A stretch of DNA of 64,000 nucleotides, taken from positions 156,812 through 220,811 of the forward strand of contig JANINJ010000070.1 in NCBI GenBank assembly GCA_024508855.1, in the 5' to 3' direction. The notes beneath the pieces were generated by a model. That model was given only the letters and a program-made list of their open reading frames with translations, did not search any database and was not told where the DNA came from. Origin of the DNA: Xanthobacteraceae bacterium. Its GTDB lineage: Bacteria > Pseudomonadota > Alphaproteobacteria > Rhizobiales > Xanthobacteraceae. Both the position numbers and the translations under genes were made by a program. Below are positions 28,299-36,871 of the stretch, one piece after another (the stretch's first letter is position 1; every line of letters begins with the position of its first letter).

Positions 28299-28498
28299 CG
28301 GAGAATCGACATTCCCGCCCCGAACCGCGCCAGCGCCTTGGCAGCATGCTGGCCGAACAGAGTCGCCGCATCGGCCTGACCAACGAGGACGTCGAGGCGC
28401 TTGAGCAGACCCGAGATAGGACGCCGGCCGAACCCCTCTCATTCGGAGAATGGGTGCTCGCACCTGTTGAGGGGGATGTTGTTCAAGATTCGAAATAG
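28295..28498 (+). CDS. small protein translationally coupled to the integrase
   Basis: 67 residues; the start overlaps the integrase stop (ATGA) and has GAGGAGGA nine bases upstream, so it is very likely translated. It is charged and helical in the first half (RQRLGSMLAEQSRRIGL), with RDRTPAEPLSFGEW after, a segment resembling the C-termini of some small antitoxins. No toxin gene follows. It could be a recombination directionality factor or a residual antitoxin; I do not recognise it with certainty. Confidence 0.6.
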   Translation: MTENRHSRPEPRQRLGSMLAEQSRRIGLTNEDVEALEQTRDRTPAEPLSFGEWVLAPVEGDVVQDSK

Positions 28499-28698
28499 TC
28501 ATCGTCGCCTTGCCTGCTCCTTGGTTGGATCGGGCGGAGATGCTAATGTTAAGACGTGGAAGTCGACCTCGACGCCGAGATCAAAGGGGCGTCTCACTCT
28601 GGCCTTTGGCTTAGTCCCGGGCGTGCACTGTCTTCAGGGCGTCCCTAAGCTAGACAATCATTCAGCTTCCATTTTCGACTTGGAGCCCCGAGGTGAAG

Positions 28699-30627
28699 TT
28701 ACCCTCGGGCGTCGATCCAACTTTGCGGCACCAGACCTTGCCCTCTCCAGCGAGTGACTACGGCGTCGGCGAACCACTTGTCTCGCAGATCAGCATGATC
28801 GGTCACGATCACCTGGAAACCCGGTGCCAGTTCGACCGCCACGTCGAACATTAGCTTGAAAAGTTTGAACACGGCCTCCCGGTCGGCGTCGGGAAGATCC
28901 GACACGTCACCGTCGCGATCCTGCTCCGCAGGATAATGAGCTTGCGAAGGCTGATCAAAGAAAATGAAGCCGGGAACGGGGCGATCTTTCTGCCGAAACC
29001 AGCGATGCAGCGCGAGATGTGCGAGCACGTGATAGCCTACCCAGTTTTCACCGCTACCCATGCGGAACAGCGGGACAGGTCCGTCTAATGTATCGGCGAC
29101 GACCGCGAGTTGCCGGATGTCCAGCCGCAGACGGCTGCCACTATGCTCTAGGTCCAGCTTTTCTGAATCTCGAGTCATGTAATCGCCGATCAGATTGAGG
29201 ATAGAAGTCAGTCGCTCAGCGGTATTTTCAGGATCGACAAGCTTCTCGAGCGCTTCAACGCGCTTGCGCGCCGCATCCAGTTCGTCGACTGACGTTGTCG
29301 CGGTCGGCGGAGGCGGCAATGTCTCCAGGAAATAGGCGATACGACCCATCGTCCGCGCGAGGCGAAGCTGGCTGTCCCGCTCCGTTCGGAAGGCGTCATC
29401 CTGCTTGGCAAGCGCGTCGATCTGACCCTGGTTGCGCTTGAGCGCATCCTCAATGTCGTTCTGCTTCGCGACCAAATCGCCTTGGGCTTCCTGCAGGCGG
29501 GGTACCTCTCGCCGAACCTGGCTTAGCTGTGCGTCGATCCCACTCAAGGTCTCAAGCATCGCTGCTGCAGATGGGACATGCACATCGGTTGAACCGCACA
29601 GCGCGCAGGTCTCAACATCCCCCTTCGCGACCAGCCCCAGGGTCGCAAGTCGGGCGCGCTGTTCCTGCGCTTCGTGCGCAAAGCCACCGGCCACGTCCTC
29701 GACATGCCGGATCTGGCGAAGTCGTTCCTTCAGGATTCCAAGCTCACGCCGCAACGACGCTCGCTCGCGCCGAAGGATCGCGATCGGTTCGGTCGAGTCC
29801 GGTGGCGCCGGGACCTCCTGAATCACCGGGTTGATTGCTCGAAGGTCACTGAGAGCGATGTCTCGCGCAGGCGGTTGTCCAGGCGGGATTAGACCGACAG
29901 ATTGCGCCTCACGAAAGATTTCTTCCGTACGCGCGGCGGAAAGACTGGCGAGCTGTTCGCGCTCGCTGGCGAGCTTCTGCAGCTTCCTCAGCTCTTTCCG
30001 TTCAAGGTCGAGCTGTATCTTTTTCCGGAGCAGGTCCTCGTCGATCGCGCCGAGAAAATACGGGAGAACATCCTTAATCGTTTGCGGCAGAAAGGGCTCG
30101 CCTTGGCGGTGAAACAGTATCTTCCGGCTGTCGATCTCGTCTTGATCCTGAATGCAGAACATCAAGGCGTGGCGGATGTTTGCGCTGATCGGATTGCGGG
30201 TCTGCCCCTCCGGAACGGTCGTCACATTCTCGGCGATACCGACAGACGAGGTGAGGATGGTCTCGATGTCCGATACGCTGAGATTGGAGCTCCAATCGAC
30301 GCGCTCCGGCATCTCCAGCTTAGTGCCGACCGCGTAATATACATCCGGGTCGCGCGTTTTCGGTGGCTTGGGATTACGACGTGCCAGGAAGATGCGGCTG
30401 CCACCGCGGTCAAGCAGTATCCCGTACCAGGCGACATGCTGCCGGATGACACCATCTGATACGTGGCACTGCTCCCGACCAAAACAATACTCGATGATGT
30501 CGATGAGCGACGACTTACCGGTTTTTGACGCGCCCGTGATGATGCTTAGTCCCGAGGGATTGAGCTTCACCGAGTTGAGCTCGCCATTGTGCCCATAGAC
30601 GCCAATTTCCAGGATTCTGAGGCTCAC
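28699..30627 (-). CDS. ABC-3C system ATPase (DUF3732, SMC/RecF-like)
   Basis: 642 residues. Walker A GASKTGKSS (about residues 32-40) lies in an SMC/RecF-like N-terminus (ILEIGVYGHNGELNSVKL). The middle is a coiled coil interrupted at about residue 340 by CALCG, a zinc-hook-like CxxC. The C-terminal half has an ABC signature-like MGSGENWVG, Walker B IFFDQPSQ (about 557; Gln in place of the usual Glu after Asp), and a switch TDH (about 608). It is the ATPase of the three-component ABC systems proposed in the comparative-genomics literature to act in conflict with phages or mobile DNA. Its start overlaps the middle-component stop (ATGA). Confidence 0.85.
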   Translation of the reverse strand: MSLRILEIGVYGHNGELNSVKLNPSGLSIITGASKTGKSSLIDIIEYCFGREQCHVSDGVIRQHVAWYGILLDRGGSRIFLARRNPKPPKTRDPDVYYAVGTKLEMPERVDWSSNLSVSDIETILTSSVGIAENVTTVPEGQTRNPISANIRHALMFCIQDQDEIDSRKILFHRQGEPFLPQTIKDVLPYFLGAIDEDLLRKKIQLDLERKELRKLQKLASEREQLASLSAARTEEIFREAQSVGLIPPGQPPARDIALSDLRAINPVIQEVPAPPDSTEPIAILRRERASLRRELGILKERLRQIRHVEDVAGGFAHEAQEQRARLATLGLVAKGDVETCALCGSTDVHVPSAAAMLETLSGIDAQLSQVRREVPRLQEAQGDLVAKQNDIEDALKRNQGQIDALAKQDDAFRTERDSQLRLARTMGRIAYFLETLPPPPTATTSVDELDAARKRVEALEKLVDPENTAERLTSILNLIGDYMTRDSEKLDLEHSGSRLRLDIRQLAVVADTLDGPVPLFRMGSGENWVGYHVLAHLALHRWFRQKDRPVPGFIFFDQPSQAHYPAEQDRDGDVSDLPDADREAVFKLFKLMFDVAVELAPGFQVIVTDHADLRDKWFADAVVTRWRGQGLVPQSWIDARG

Positions 30628-31124
30628 GGGGTAACTCCAAGCATAGACAGAATGGTCGATTGCCGGTCGTCCTTGGGAAGCCAGCGGCCTATGAAGCGCG
30701 CCGCTTCATAGCAATCCCGGACGTCGACGGTGTCAGTTTCAAGTCGCGGAGGATCCGGCCGAAACCTGTGCGAACCTGGCCTGAGGCCGTCTCCGGAAAT
30801 TGTGAGCCAGTTTTGCGCGCAGCCCAGTTGGATGGCCTCTCGGGTTGTGTCCACCAACTCGCGACAACGATCCGCGAACTCGGCGGCATGCTCCGGATGC
30901 GCCGTCACCCAAGTCGTCATCCGCGTCTTCAGCGTCGGCAAGGCGCGGCGCACTTGCGCATTGAGGACGATTGGAAGGACAAGGAAGGAATGCGCGAGCG
31001 GAAGCGCCCGGCTGTCGCCACCCTCCTGGTACCCCCTGCAGGCGGCGCGCAGCAGCAGGGCGCAGAAGACCGGGTTGAATAGGCTCTGGTCCTCGACGGA
31101 TCTTTCATTCCAAGCCGGGATCAT
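30624..31124 (-). CDS. ABC-3C system middle component
   Basis: 166 residues from ATG 31124, chosen because AAAGGA lies five bases upstream; the frame stays open upstream only inside the effector gene. The pattern WNERSVEDQSLFNPVFCALLL, then ALPLAHSFLVLPIVLN and RRALP is that of the small middle component of ABC-3C systems, thought to bridge ATPase and effector. It overlaps the effector gene by 20 bp and the ATPase gene by 4 bp, so the three are produced together. Confidence 0.8.
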   Translation of the reverse strand: MIPAWNERSVEDQSLFNPVFCALLLRAACRGYQEGGDSRALPLAHSFLVLPIVLNAQVRRALPTLKTRMTTWVTAHPEHAAEFADRCRELVDTTREAIQLGCAQNWLTISGDGLRPGSHRFRPDPPRLETDTVDVRDCYEAARFIGRWLPKDDRQSTILSMLGVTP

Positions 31125-32307
31125 CGTCGTCCTTTGGATCAGGGCTACGCAAAAGCTGCGAATAGTGCGGATGCCACCCAATCTTCTGATCATCCGAGAG
31201 CATGTGATAGGAGCCCTGCGAGACATAGGCCTCGCTCACTTCCCGGATCGGGATGCAGTTATTCGTGGTCGTGGAGAAGACGTCCATCCCGATGCTGGCC
31301 AGTTCTGGTTCTGACATGCCCGCTTGAACCTGGCCTTCGGCCACACCCATGCGCCGTTGCCAATGTTCGGTCAGTTGGCGCCCATAGTCAGTGAGCTCGT
31401 TCTGCCTAAGCAGGCCGTCACGTGCCCAACGAGAGCGCTGTTCACGCGCACGGAAGTAGTCGACGATCGCCATCTTCTGCCCGGTCGGTCCGAGACCGAT
31501 TAGCTTGAGCTGCTCGACAAAGGGACGCTTCTCCAGCAACCCGATAGCTTCAGTCGATGGATCTACTAGACCATAGTCGATCGGCAGGCGCTCGGGTCCG
31601 AACTCCTCGCGCAGATCGTCGATTTTCGAGTCGATCAAGGATACGGGAATAAGCTTGCCGCCCGGGGCGGCAAGAGCACCGATGACGATGCCGAACCACC
31701 AGCCTTCGAGCCGTTGCAGGAACGCAGGCATGTGCTCTGATCGACATGCCCGCTTGAGGGTCGCGGCAAGGAGCTCTGACACATCGATGATCGTTGGAGA
31801 CGCGTCCAGCATCTCAACCATGCCAAGTATCTGCTCCCTCATCTCCGGCGTCTGCTCAAGGAACAACTTCGTTGCCCATTTGATCTTGACGTTCTTCGAT
31901 TCAGCAGCCGCGACAGAGAGCTTCCGGGCGGCCTCAGCAACGTCGCGAACCTTGGGATCGGGACGCAAAAGCGACACGGCCGTGCCATCGCCAAGCGTCG
32001 ATGTCGTCACGAAGGTGAGCCGAATTTTTCCTAGTTCAGCTGGGTGATCGATGACTCGCTTGGTCCAAATACCGATCGTGTTCCAGAACTGCTTCGCCAT
32101 GTCCCCCATAGTCTTGGGTTTCAGACTGTGTTTGGCTTGCAGCAACTCCTCAGGTGTGCCGTTCGTCGAAAATGAGATGTCGTCGAAGCATTCGATGGAC
32201 ACCTCCAGCCCTGGTGTCACATCCTGGCATCTTAAGGCTGCCAGTAAGGCGTATCGACATTGGAATAGATAGCCGCTTGCTGAATCGGCTGCTGAATGCT
32301 CTACCAC
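31105..32307 (-). CDS. ABC-3C system effector, predicted nuclease N-terminal domain
   Basis: 400 residues from GTG 32307 behind GGGGGA. The N-terminus (GYLFQCRYALLAAL, VSIECFDDISF, EELLQAKHSLK; Asp42/43, Gln57-x-Lys59) has the layout of PD-(D/E)xK nucleases of the Cap4/DUF4297 kind with a QxK motif. The C-terminal half (about 200-400) is the domain that links such effectors to the ABC-3C partners (GGKLIPVSLIDSKIDDLREEFG, KRPFVEQLKLIGLG). Prediction: DNA cleavage released by the ATPase complex upon infection. The gene starts a three-gene operon; 260 bp of AT-richer sequence upstream holds its promoter. Confidence 0.78.
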   Translation of the reverse strand: MVEHSAADSASGYLFQCRYALLAALRCQDVTPGLEVSIECFDDISFSTNGTPEELLQAKHSLKPKTMGDMAKQFWNTIGIWTKRVIDHPAELGKIRLTFVTTSTLGDGTAVSLLRPDPKVRDVAEAARKLSVAAAESKNVKIKWATKLFLEQTPEMREQILGMVEMLDASPTIIDVSELLAATLKRACRSEHMPAFLQRLEGWWFGIVIGALAAPGGKLIPVSLIDSKIDDLREEFGPERLPIDYGLVDPSTEAIGLLEKRPFVEQLKLIGLGPTGQKMAIVDYFRAREQRSRWARDGLLRQNELTDYGRQLTEHWQRRMGVAEGQVQAGMSEPELASIGMDVFSTTTNNCIPIREVSEAYVSQGSYHMLSDDQKIGWHPHYSQLLRSPDPKDDDDPGLE

Positions 32308-32568
32308 GAGATCCCCCAGAACTAACTAACGAGCTATTTTCTTCGAAAGCAAGCGCCTCTCAGTATAGGCTATTTCAAAATGACTTCGCTCTAAGAGGAG
32401 AGACGAAGTTCAGAGATGTGTGGGTAATGAAATTACGCGATAGGGCGACGTGCTTTCCCGAGACGTCATTTCTTTTTTCGCGCCCACCCCAATCCGTCGC
32501 GCGGCTTAATGCCAAGGTCGCCGCCTTGAAGTGCTGGAAATAGTAGCCGCCCCATCGGTAGGACTCTT

Positions 32569-32811
32569 TCAGCTACTAGGCGGGATTAGCCCAAGCCCCT
32601 GATAGAGGGTGTTCAGCTTTGTCCAGGCAGCGTCGAGCATCGGCTTCGCCGCATCCCGGCTGTAGCTGTAATCGTCGTTGGTTGCGTTGGTCCGAACGAC
32701 GAGACACCACTCCCCTTTGGCAATGAGAAGTGAGGTATTGCGCCGACATTTCCGTTGGCGTTGCGCCTGCTCAATCTTCACGTGGACAAGAATATCTCTG
32801 ACCTTAGGCAT
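32569..32811 (-). CDS. small basic protein coupled to the helicase gene
   Basis: 80 residues; its start overlaps the end of the helicase gene by 8 bp. The pattern KVRDILVHVKIEQAQRQRKCRRN ... KGEWCLVVRTN ... YSYSRDAAKPMLDAA resembles small PARP-type zinc-finger proteins, but only two of the expected cysteines remain (Cys23, Cys36), so metal binding is doubtful. That family link is from memory and weak. It may assist the helicase. Confidence 0.6.
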   Translation of the reverse strand: MPKVRDILVHVKIEQAQRQRKCRRNTSLLIAKGEWCLVVRTNATNDDYSYSRDAAKPMLDAAWTKLNTLYQGLGLIPPSS

Positions 32812-34861
32812 CCTCGTTTCTCCCCCTCAGACTGTCTCTCACCCTGTCGCCCAGCATGTCGAGCGCAGCCAAGGCGTCCTCATTGTCGCCCGTGTCCGGG
32901 TTCTTTCGGCTTCCCGACTTGATGCCGAGGTGCTCATTGATCGCCTTGTTCAGGAGCGATGTGACGGCCGCTCTGTTGTCGCGCCCCGCAACAGATTTGT
33001 CTCGCTGTCCGACCTCGCGGCCGGCAGGTGACAGTTTCAAATCCTTGAGAATTCGGGCGACGACTGAGCCGGTGCGTTCCGAGAGCCGCTTACGCGCGAC
33101 CACTCGTCGCGACTGAGGCTGGACGGGAAGATCGCCTGAGCTGTTGATCCTCGAAATCTCTTCTTGCTTGCGGCGCAGCGTCTCCCTGAGCTGGTCCTTA
33201 CCAATAATGTCGCGAAGCCGCAGGCCGGCGCCGATCTCGTGATCCAGCATTTCATCCAGGACGCGATCGTCTTCAGGGTCGAGAAACGACCTGTTGATGA
33301 ATGAACCAACGATCTCGTTATCGACCAGCATCCCGATATCGAAGCGGCGCGGCTCGCCCGAACCGTCACCGTCGCCGCTCTCGTCTCCGGCCTCCAGCCA
33401 CTTTTTGACCATCGCTTGGTCATCGAAATCGAGTTCCCGGAAGTCGTCCCAGTGAGCGTCAGTATTCAGCCCGACATGCGAGACCACGAACGCATGGTTG
33501 TCAGGGTGATCGGGCTTTGCCTCGTGGATGACGCGCATTACACGTCCAACGAATTGTATATAGGGCGACAGGCTTGCGAACGGACGGAAGATCGCAGCGA
33601 CGCTCAGCGGCGGGTGATCGAAGCCTTCGCCCAGCATTTGCACCTGGACGATGCAATCGAGTTTGCCGTTGCGCAGGTCGGCCACCACGGCCTCCTGCTT
33701 GTCGCGGTCCATCTCGCCGTAAATTTCAGCAGCCTTCAGACCACGTTCCTCGTACAGCCCGCGCACTTGGCGGGCGTGGTCGACCGAGCAGGCGACGGCG
33801 ATGATCTGATGCCGGTATCCGCTACGTTCCCGCAGCTCGCGCAGATACTTGATGCTCGCGTCAACGATATGGCGATTGCACTCTGGCGCCAGCGCGACGC
33901 CTCGACGGAACCACGCGTGCTCTCGAAGCGCCAATACCTCCTCGAGGGTATGCCTCTTCGTGTCGTCACGGTAGGTGAACGACAGTTCCGAGGGCGCAAC
34001 GTTGCGGGAGTGAATCTGCTTGATATACCCCTTCACCATCGCTCGGGTGAATGGATAGCGGTAGATCACCTTGCCAACTGGCCGTGTTCCATCGCCACGG
34101 AACGGCGTCGCCGTCAGACTGACGACCTTGGCGTTAGGAAAGCGATCGAACACCTTCGCCCAGCTCGGGGCTACGTTGTGGTGCCCCTCATCAATCATGA
34201 TCACGTCGAAGTAGTTCGGTGGAAACTGCGGGAGCCAACGGTCGGCCGAGCTGGCCAACTGATGGATGTTCGTCACGACGAACTGGCTCGCGTTGCAATC
34301 ATGCAGATTGGCATCCACGCCATCCAGAACAGCCCGAAACGGCCCGGCCGAAAAATCGTGAAGCGTACCCGTCCGTCGCCAAAAATTCTTCGGGTTACTG
34401 ATGTCGAGCGCCTCGGCAAGGCCCGAGCGGATCGTCAGATTCGGCGCAATGACGAGCGCACGGCCTTTAGCTACGCCAAAGGGTAGCGTCGCTATGACAC
34501 CGGTTTTCCCGCAGCCGACCGGAATCTGAAGGATCACAGGCTCGTTCGAGACTTCGAAATGGGTCCGGACGGCGCGATGGGCACCTTGCTGCGGCTCGCG
34601 GACCTTCGGGTTCGCCTCAATATCAGCCGTCAGCGTTTGAAACATATGGTCCGGCTCATCAGCCGCCTGCTCGGCGCGCCGATACTCGAGCCGAAAGGGC
34701 TCAAGATCTGGCCGCCGATAGAAGCGATAGCCGCTTCCGGGACGACGCACCGACTTGAGCTGTCCGGAGGCGTCCCAGCGTCGCAGCGTATCCTTTGAGA
34801 CTCCGACATATTCGGCCGCCTCAGCCAAGGTTAGGAAATCCGGAGCATCTATATGTGACAT
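32804..34861 (-). CDS. MerR-type HTH fused to superfamily 2 (DEAD/DEAH-like) helicase
   Basis: 685 residues. Residues 8-55 form a MerR/excisionase-type HTH (LTLAEAAEYVGVSKDTLRRWDASGQL). The SF2 core follows: motif I PVGCGKT (114-120), motif II DEGHH (about 220), motif III SLTATPF, and motif VI QFVGRVMR (about 437), as in Res/UvrB-type DNA translocases. The C-terminal 200 residues are charged, with no nuclease motif visible. A DNA-targeting HTH on a translocase suggests site-directed loading, perhaps in phage defence. It is divergent from the phosphoribosyltransferase gene, and the 80-aa gene follows by overlap. Confidence 0.82.
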   Translation of the reverse strand: MSHIDAPDFLTLAEAAEYVGVSKDTLRRWDASGQLKSVRRPGSGYRFYRRPDLEPFRLEYRRAEQAADEPDHMFQTLTADIEANPKVREPQQGAHRAVRTHFEVSNEPVILQIPVGCGKTGVIATLPFGVAKGRALVIAPNLTIRSGLAEALDISNPKNFWRRTGTLHDFSAGPFRAVLDGVDANLHDCNASQFVVTNIHQLASSADRWLPQFPPNYFDVIMIDEGHHNVAPSWAKVFDRFPNAKVVSLTATPFRGDGTRPVGKVIYRYPFTRAMVKGYIKQIHSRNVAPSELSFTYRDDTKRHTLEEVLALREHAWFRRGVALAPECNRHIVDASIKYLRELRERSGYRHQIIAVACSVDHARQVRGLYEERGLKAAEIYGEMDRDKQEAVVADLRNGKLDCIVQVQMLGEGFDHPPLSVAAIFRPFASLSPYIQFVGRVMRVIHEAKPDHPDNHAFVVSHVGLNTDAHWDDFRELDFDDQAMVKKWLEAGDESGDGDGSGEPRRFDIGMLVDNEIVGSFINRSFLDPEDDRVLDEMLDHEIGAGLRLRDIIGKDQLRETLRRKQEEISRINSSGDLPVQPQSRRVVARKRLSERTGSVVARILKDLKLSPAGREVGQRDKSVAGRDNRAAVTSLLNKAINEHLGIKSGSRKNPDTGDNEDALAALDMLGDRVRDSLRGRNEDA

Positions 34862-34925
34862 GCTGCAACGTTATGCATCCTTGCGCAGAGAGTCAATTCT
34901 CACGTACCGCAAGCCCTTGTGCGAC

Positions 34926-34945
34926 TCATACAAAATTTTGTATGA
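34926..34945. promoter_or_regulatory. perfect 20-bp palindrome, candidate operator
   Basis: The half-site TCATACAAAA is followed directly by its exact complement, with no spacer. It lies 65 bp upstream of the helicase start and 66 bp upstream of the phosphoribosyltransferase start, in the centre of the divergent promoter region. Candidate binders are the HigA2-type HTH of the SLOG fusion or the MerR-type HTH of the helicase, both encoded alongside. Confidence 0.65.
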
Positions 34946-35010
34946 AATTGGGTGCGTCGGACTGCACGGTAGAATGGTCATGAACGACTCCATAGGCCCG
35001 AGGTTGTAAG

Positions 35011-35601
35011 TTGCAGGTGCTCGTTAAGGAGCTCAACGGAAGCTGGGACGCTGGCTTCGCGCTACACAAACACACGCTATCGAGCGTCTATCTTGGGGAT
35101 AATGAATTCGGCCATCCCCAATTCGACACCGCCCGGTCAGAGCCGGGCGAGGCCTTGTTCCAGCTCAAATATCGGGGCGATTGGGATCGAGTTGGACCGC
35201 TGGCTGCCGAACTGCAACAAACCTTGCTACCTCGGTTTGGAAAGATCGGCCTTATTATCCCTATGCCGGCATCGACCGTGCGCGCGCGCCAGCCGGTGGA
35301 GGAGATCGCCAATGAATTGGGCCGCCTTACGAAAATCCCAGTCTTCAACGACATTATTGTGAAGGCGCCAGCGGCTCAAGGAGCACCCCAGCTCAAGAAC
35401 CTGCGTACTCGGGAAGAGAAGGATGCGGCGTTGGACGGGCGATTCAGCATCAACCCGAGCATAACCAACGAGGGATGCTGGAACGCGCTCTTGCTAGATG
35501 ATCTGTTCGACACCGGCGCGACGATGGACGCCGTGTGCCGGACGCTGCGGACCTACAAGAAAATTGGCCGCGTTTACGCCGCCTCGATTACATGGAAGTG
35601 A
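35011..35601 (+). CDS. ComF-like phosphoribosyltransferase
   Basis: 196 residues from TTG 35011 (GAGG seven bases upstream); GTG 35017 is an alternative. The type I PRTase motif ALLLDDLFDTGAT (residues 159-171) is intact, with the PMPAS...RARQPVEEIANELG block (84-103) seen in ComF relatives. The N-terminal zinc finger of ComF is absent. It would bind PRPP or a 5-phosphoribosyl nucleotide; the base is unknown. It ends 3 bp before the SLOG-HTH gene, so the two act together. Expression may be autoregulated through the palindrome upstream. Confidence 0.83.
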   Translation: MQVLVKELNGSWDAGFALHKHTLSSVYLGDNEFGHPQFDTARSEPGEALFQLKYRGDWDRVGPLAAELQQTLLPRFGKIGLIIPMPASTVRARQPVEEIANELGRLTKIPVFNDIIVKAPAAQGAPQLKNLRTREEKDAALDGRFSINPSITNEGCWNALLLDDLFDTGATMDAVCRTLRTYKKIGRVYAASITWK

Positions 35602-35604
35602 GCC

Positions 35605-36555
35605 ATGACGACTGTCTTCATCGCCGGATCTATCTCCATCAGTCGCCTGCACGTGAAAGTCCAGGAGCGGATCAACAAGATCGTATCGTCTGACTTCGAT
35701 ATTGTCGTAGGAGATGCTGACGGGGCAGATACGTCTATTCAAAAATGCCTTCTGAAGTACCAGGCTCGGAAAGTTACAGTTTACTGCACCGGAAACGCGC
35801 CGCGGAATAATGTAGCCGAATGGCCCGTGCACCAGGTCACATCGAAGGCCAAGCCCGGGACGCGCGCCTATTTTACCGCGAAGGATCTGGAGATGGCCCG
35901 CAGGAGCGACTACGGGCTCATGGTCTGGGATTGCAAAAGCACCGGGACGCTGAGCAATGTCATCGAGCTTCTCAAGGCGAAGAAGAAGACCGTCGTCTTC
36001 GTGAATAAGGAAGCCGACTTCGTCACTATCTCCGACCGCGCGGGGTTGGATCACCTGCTCGCGCTCATGTCAGATCATGCACGCATCAAAGCCGAGGAGA
36101 AGATCAACCTCTCGTCGGCCGTGGCGAGCCTTGGACAAGATCAGCTAGCGCTCGTTCCACCAACGGAGGCGAAAGTCCCGGCCGCCGATGCGCTGGAAGC
36201 GAAGGCTCCGACAGTCGCTGCATCCGCGGCGGAGGAGCCTGTGCCCCCGATGGCCATGCGCTCAGATGCGATACAAGAGGAAGTCCATCAAGCGGCAGAT
36301 GAGGCGAGTCCGGCATGTACCCAAAACATGAAGCTTCGCACGGCGCTGATCTCCGCTCTGAAAAAACACATCTCCCGGACACACCTCAGCCAGTCGCAAG
36401 CGGCGAAGATCTTTGGTGTAACACAGCCCCGGATTTCCGACTTAAATCGCGAAAAGGTTGAACTGTTTGGTCTCGACGCTCTTGTGAACATGGCTACCAC
36501 CGCTGGACTACGCGTCGAGATGCATGTGCACGAGGTCGAGCCTTCCCATGGGTAA
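35605..36555 (+). CDS. SLOG-like Rossmann domain fused to HigA2-type HTH
   Basis: 316 residues. Residues 1-155 form a Rossmann-like domain of the SLOG superfamily (FIAGSISI, IVVGDADGADTSIQKCLL, YCTGNAPRNNVAEWPV, FTAKDLEMARRSDYGLMVWDCKSTGTLSNVIELL). An Ala/Pro-rich linker (about 175-235) leads to a C-terminal HTH (LSQSQAAKIFGVTQPRISDLNREKVELFGLDALVNMA) of the HigA2/XRE antitoxin type. SLOG domains bind or process nucleotide signals in many conflict systems. The fusion could couple nucleotide sensing to DNA binding, and the neighbouring phosphoribosyltransferase could make or consume the ligand; both are inference. Confidence 0.82.
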   Translation: MTTVFIAGSISISRLHVKVQERINKIVSSDFDIVVGDADGADTSIQKCLLKYQARKVTVYCTGNAPRNNVAEWPVHQVTSKAKPGTRAYFTAKDLEMARRSDYGLMVWDCKSTGTLSNVIELLKAKKKTVVFVNKEADFVTISDRAGLDHLLALMSDHARIKAEEKINLSSAVASLGQDQLALVPPTEAKVPAADALEAKAPTVAASAAEEPVPPMAMRSDAIQEEVHQAADEASPACTQNMKLRTALISALKKHISRTHLSQSQAAKIFGVTQPRISDLNREKVELFGLDALVNMATTAGLRVEMHVHEVEPSHG

Positions 36556-36870
36556 GCGCCCGCGACTTGATCGTCAGATCGTCAGCAAACTCTCAAGAGG
36601 CTTACCTTGAGCAACAAGCAGGAATTTGTTGCCCCCACCCATTTGAGCCTCGACCCTTTCAAGTAGCGTCAGATAATATCGACCTTGTATCCGCCACTAG
36701 TGTCGCGGAGCGCGTTACGACGACTTTTTCAGAGCGACGTGTATTTGAAGTCGCGCGACTTAACCCGCAGACCGCGGATATGCCTGTATTTGGGAGTTTG
36801 GGCCGAAGATTCTTTTGTAGGCGGGCCGCAAGATACAAGAACAGTTTCGCCCAACGCCACCCTTTGGTAG
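36549..36870 (+). pseudogene. short start-overlapping frame and possible decayed coding remnant
   Basis: An ATG at 36549 overlaps the SLOG-HTH stop and reads MGKRPRLDRQIVSKLSRGLP before TGA at 36609, far too short for a toxin. Beyond it two frames show protein-like stretches (SNKQEFVAPTHLSLDPFK, then in another frame VASDNIDLVSATSVAERV) interrupted by stops and a frame change. This could be what is left of a partner gene. Evidence is weak; otherwise the 316 bp to the tRNA hold nothing recognisable. Confidence 0.3.
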
Positions 36871-36871
36871 G

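Noticed and set aside
28499..28698. Possible gene between the 67-aa protein and the ABC-3C ATPase
   Set aside because: 200 bp of convergent intergenic DNA; frames here lack a ribosome site and any protein-like pattern.
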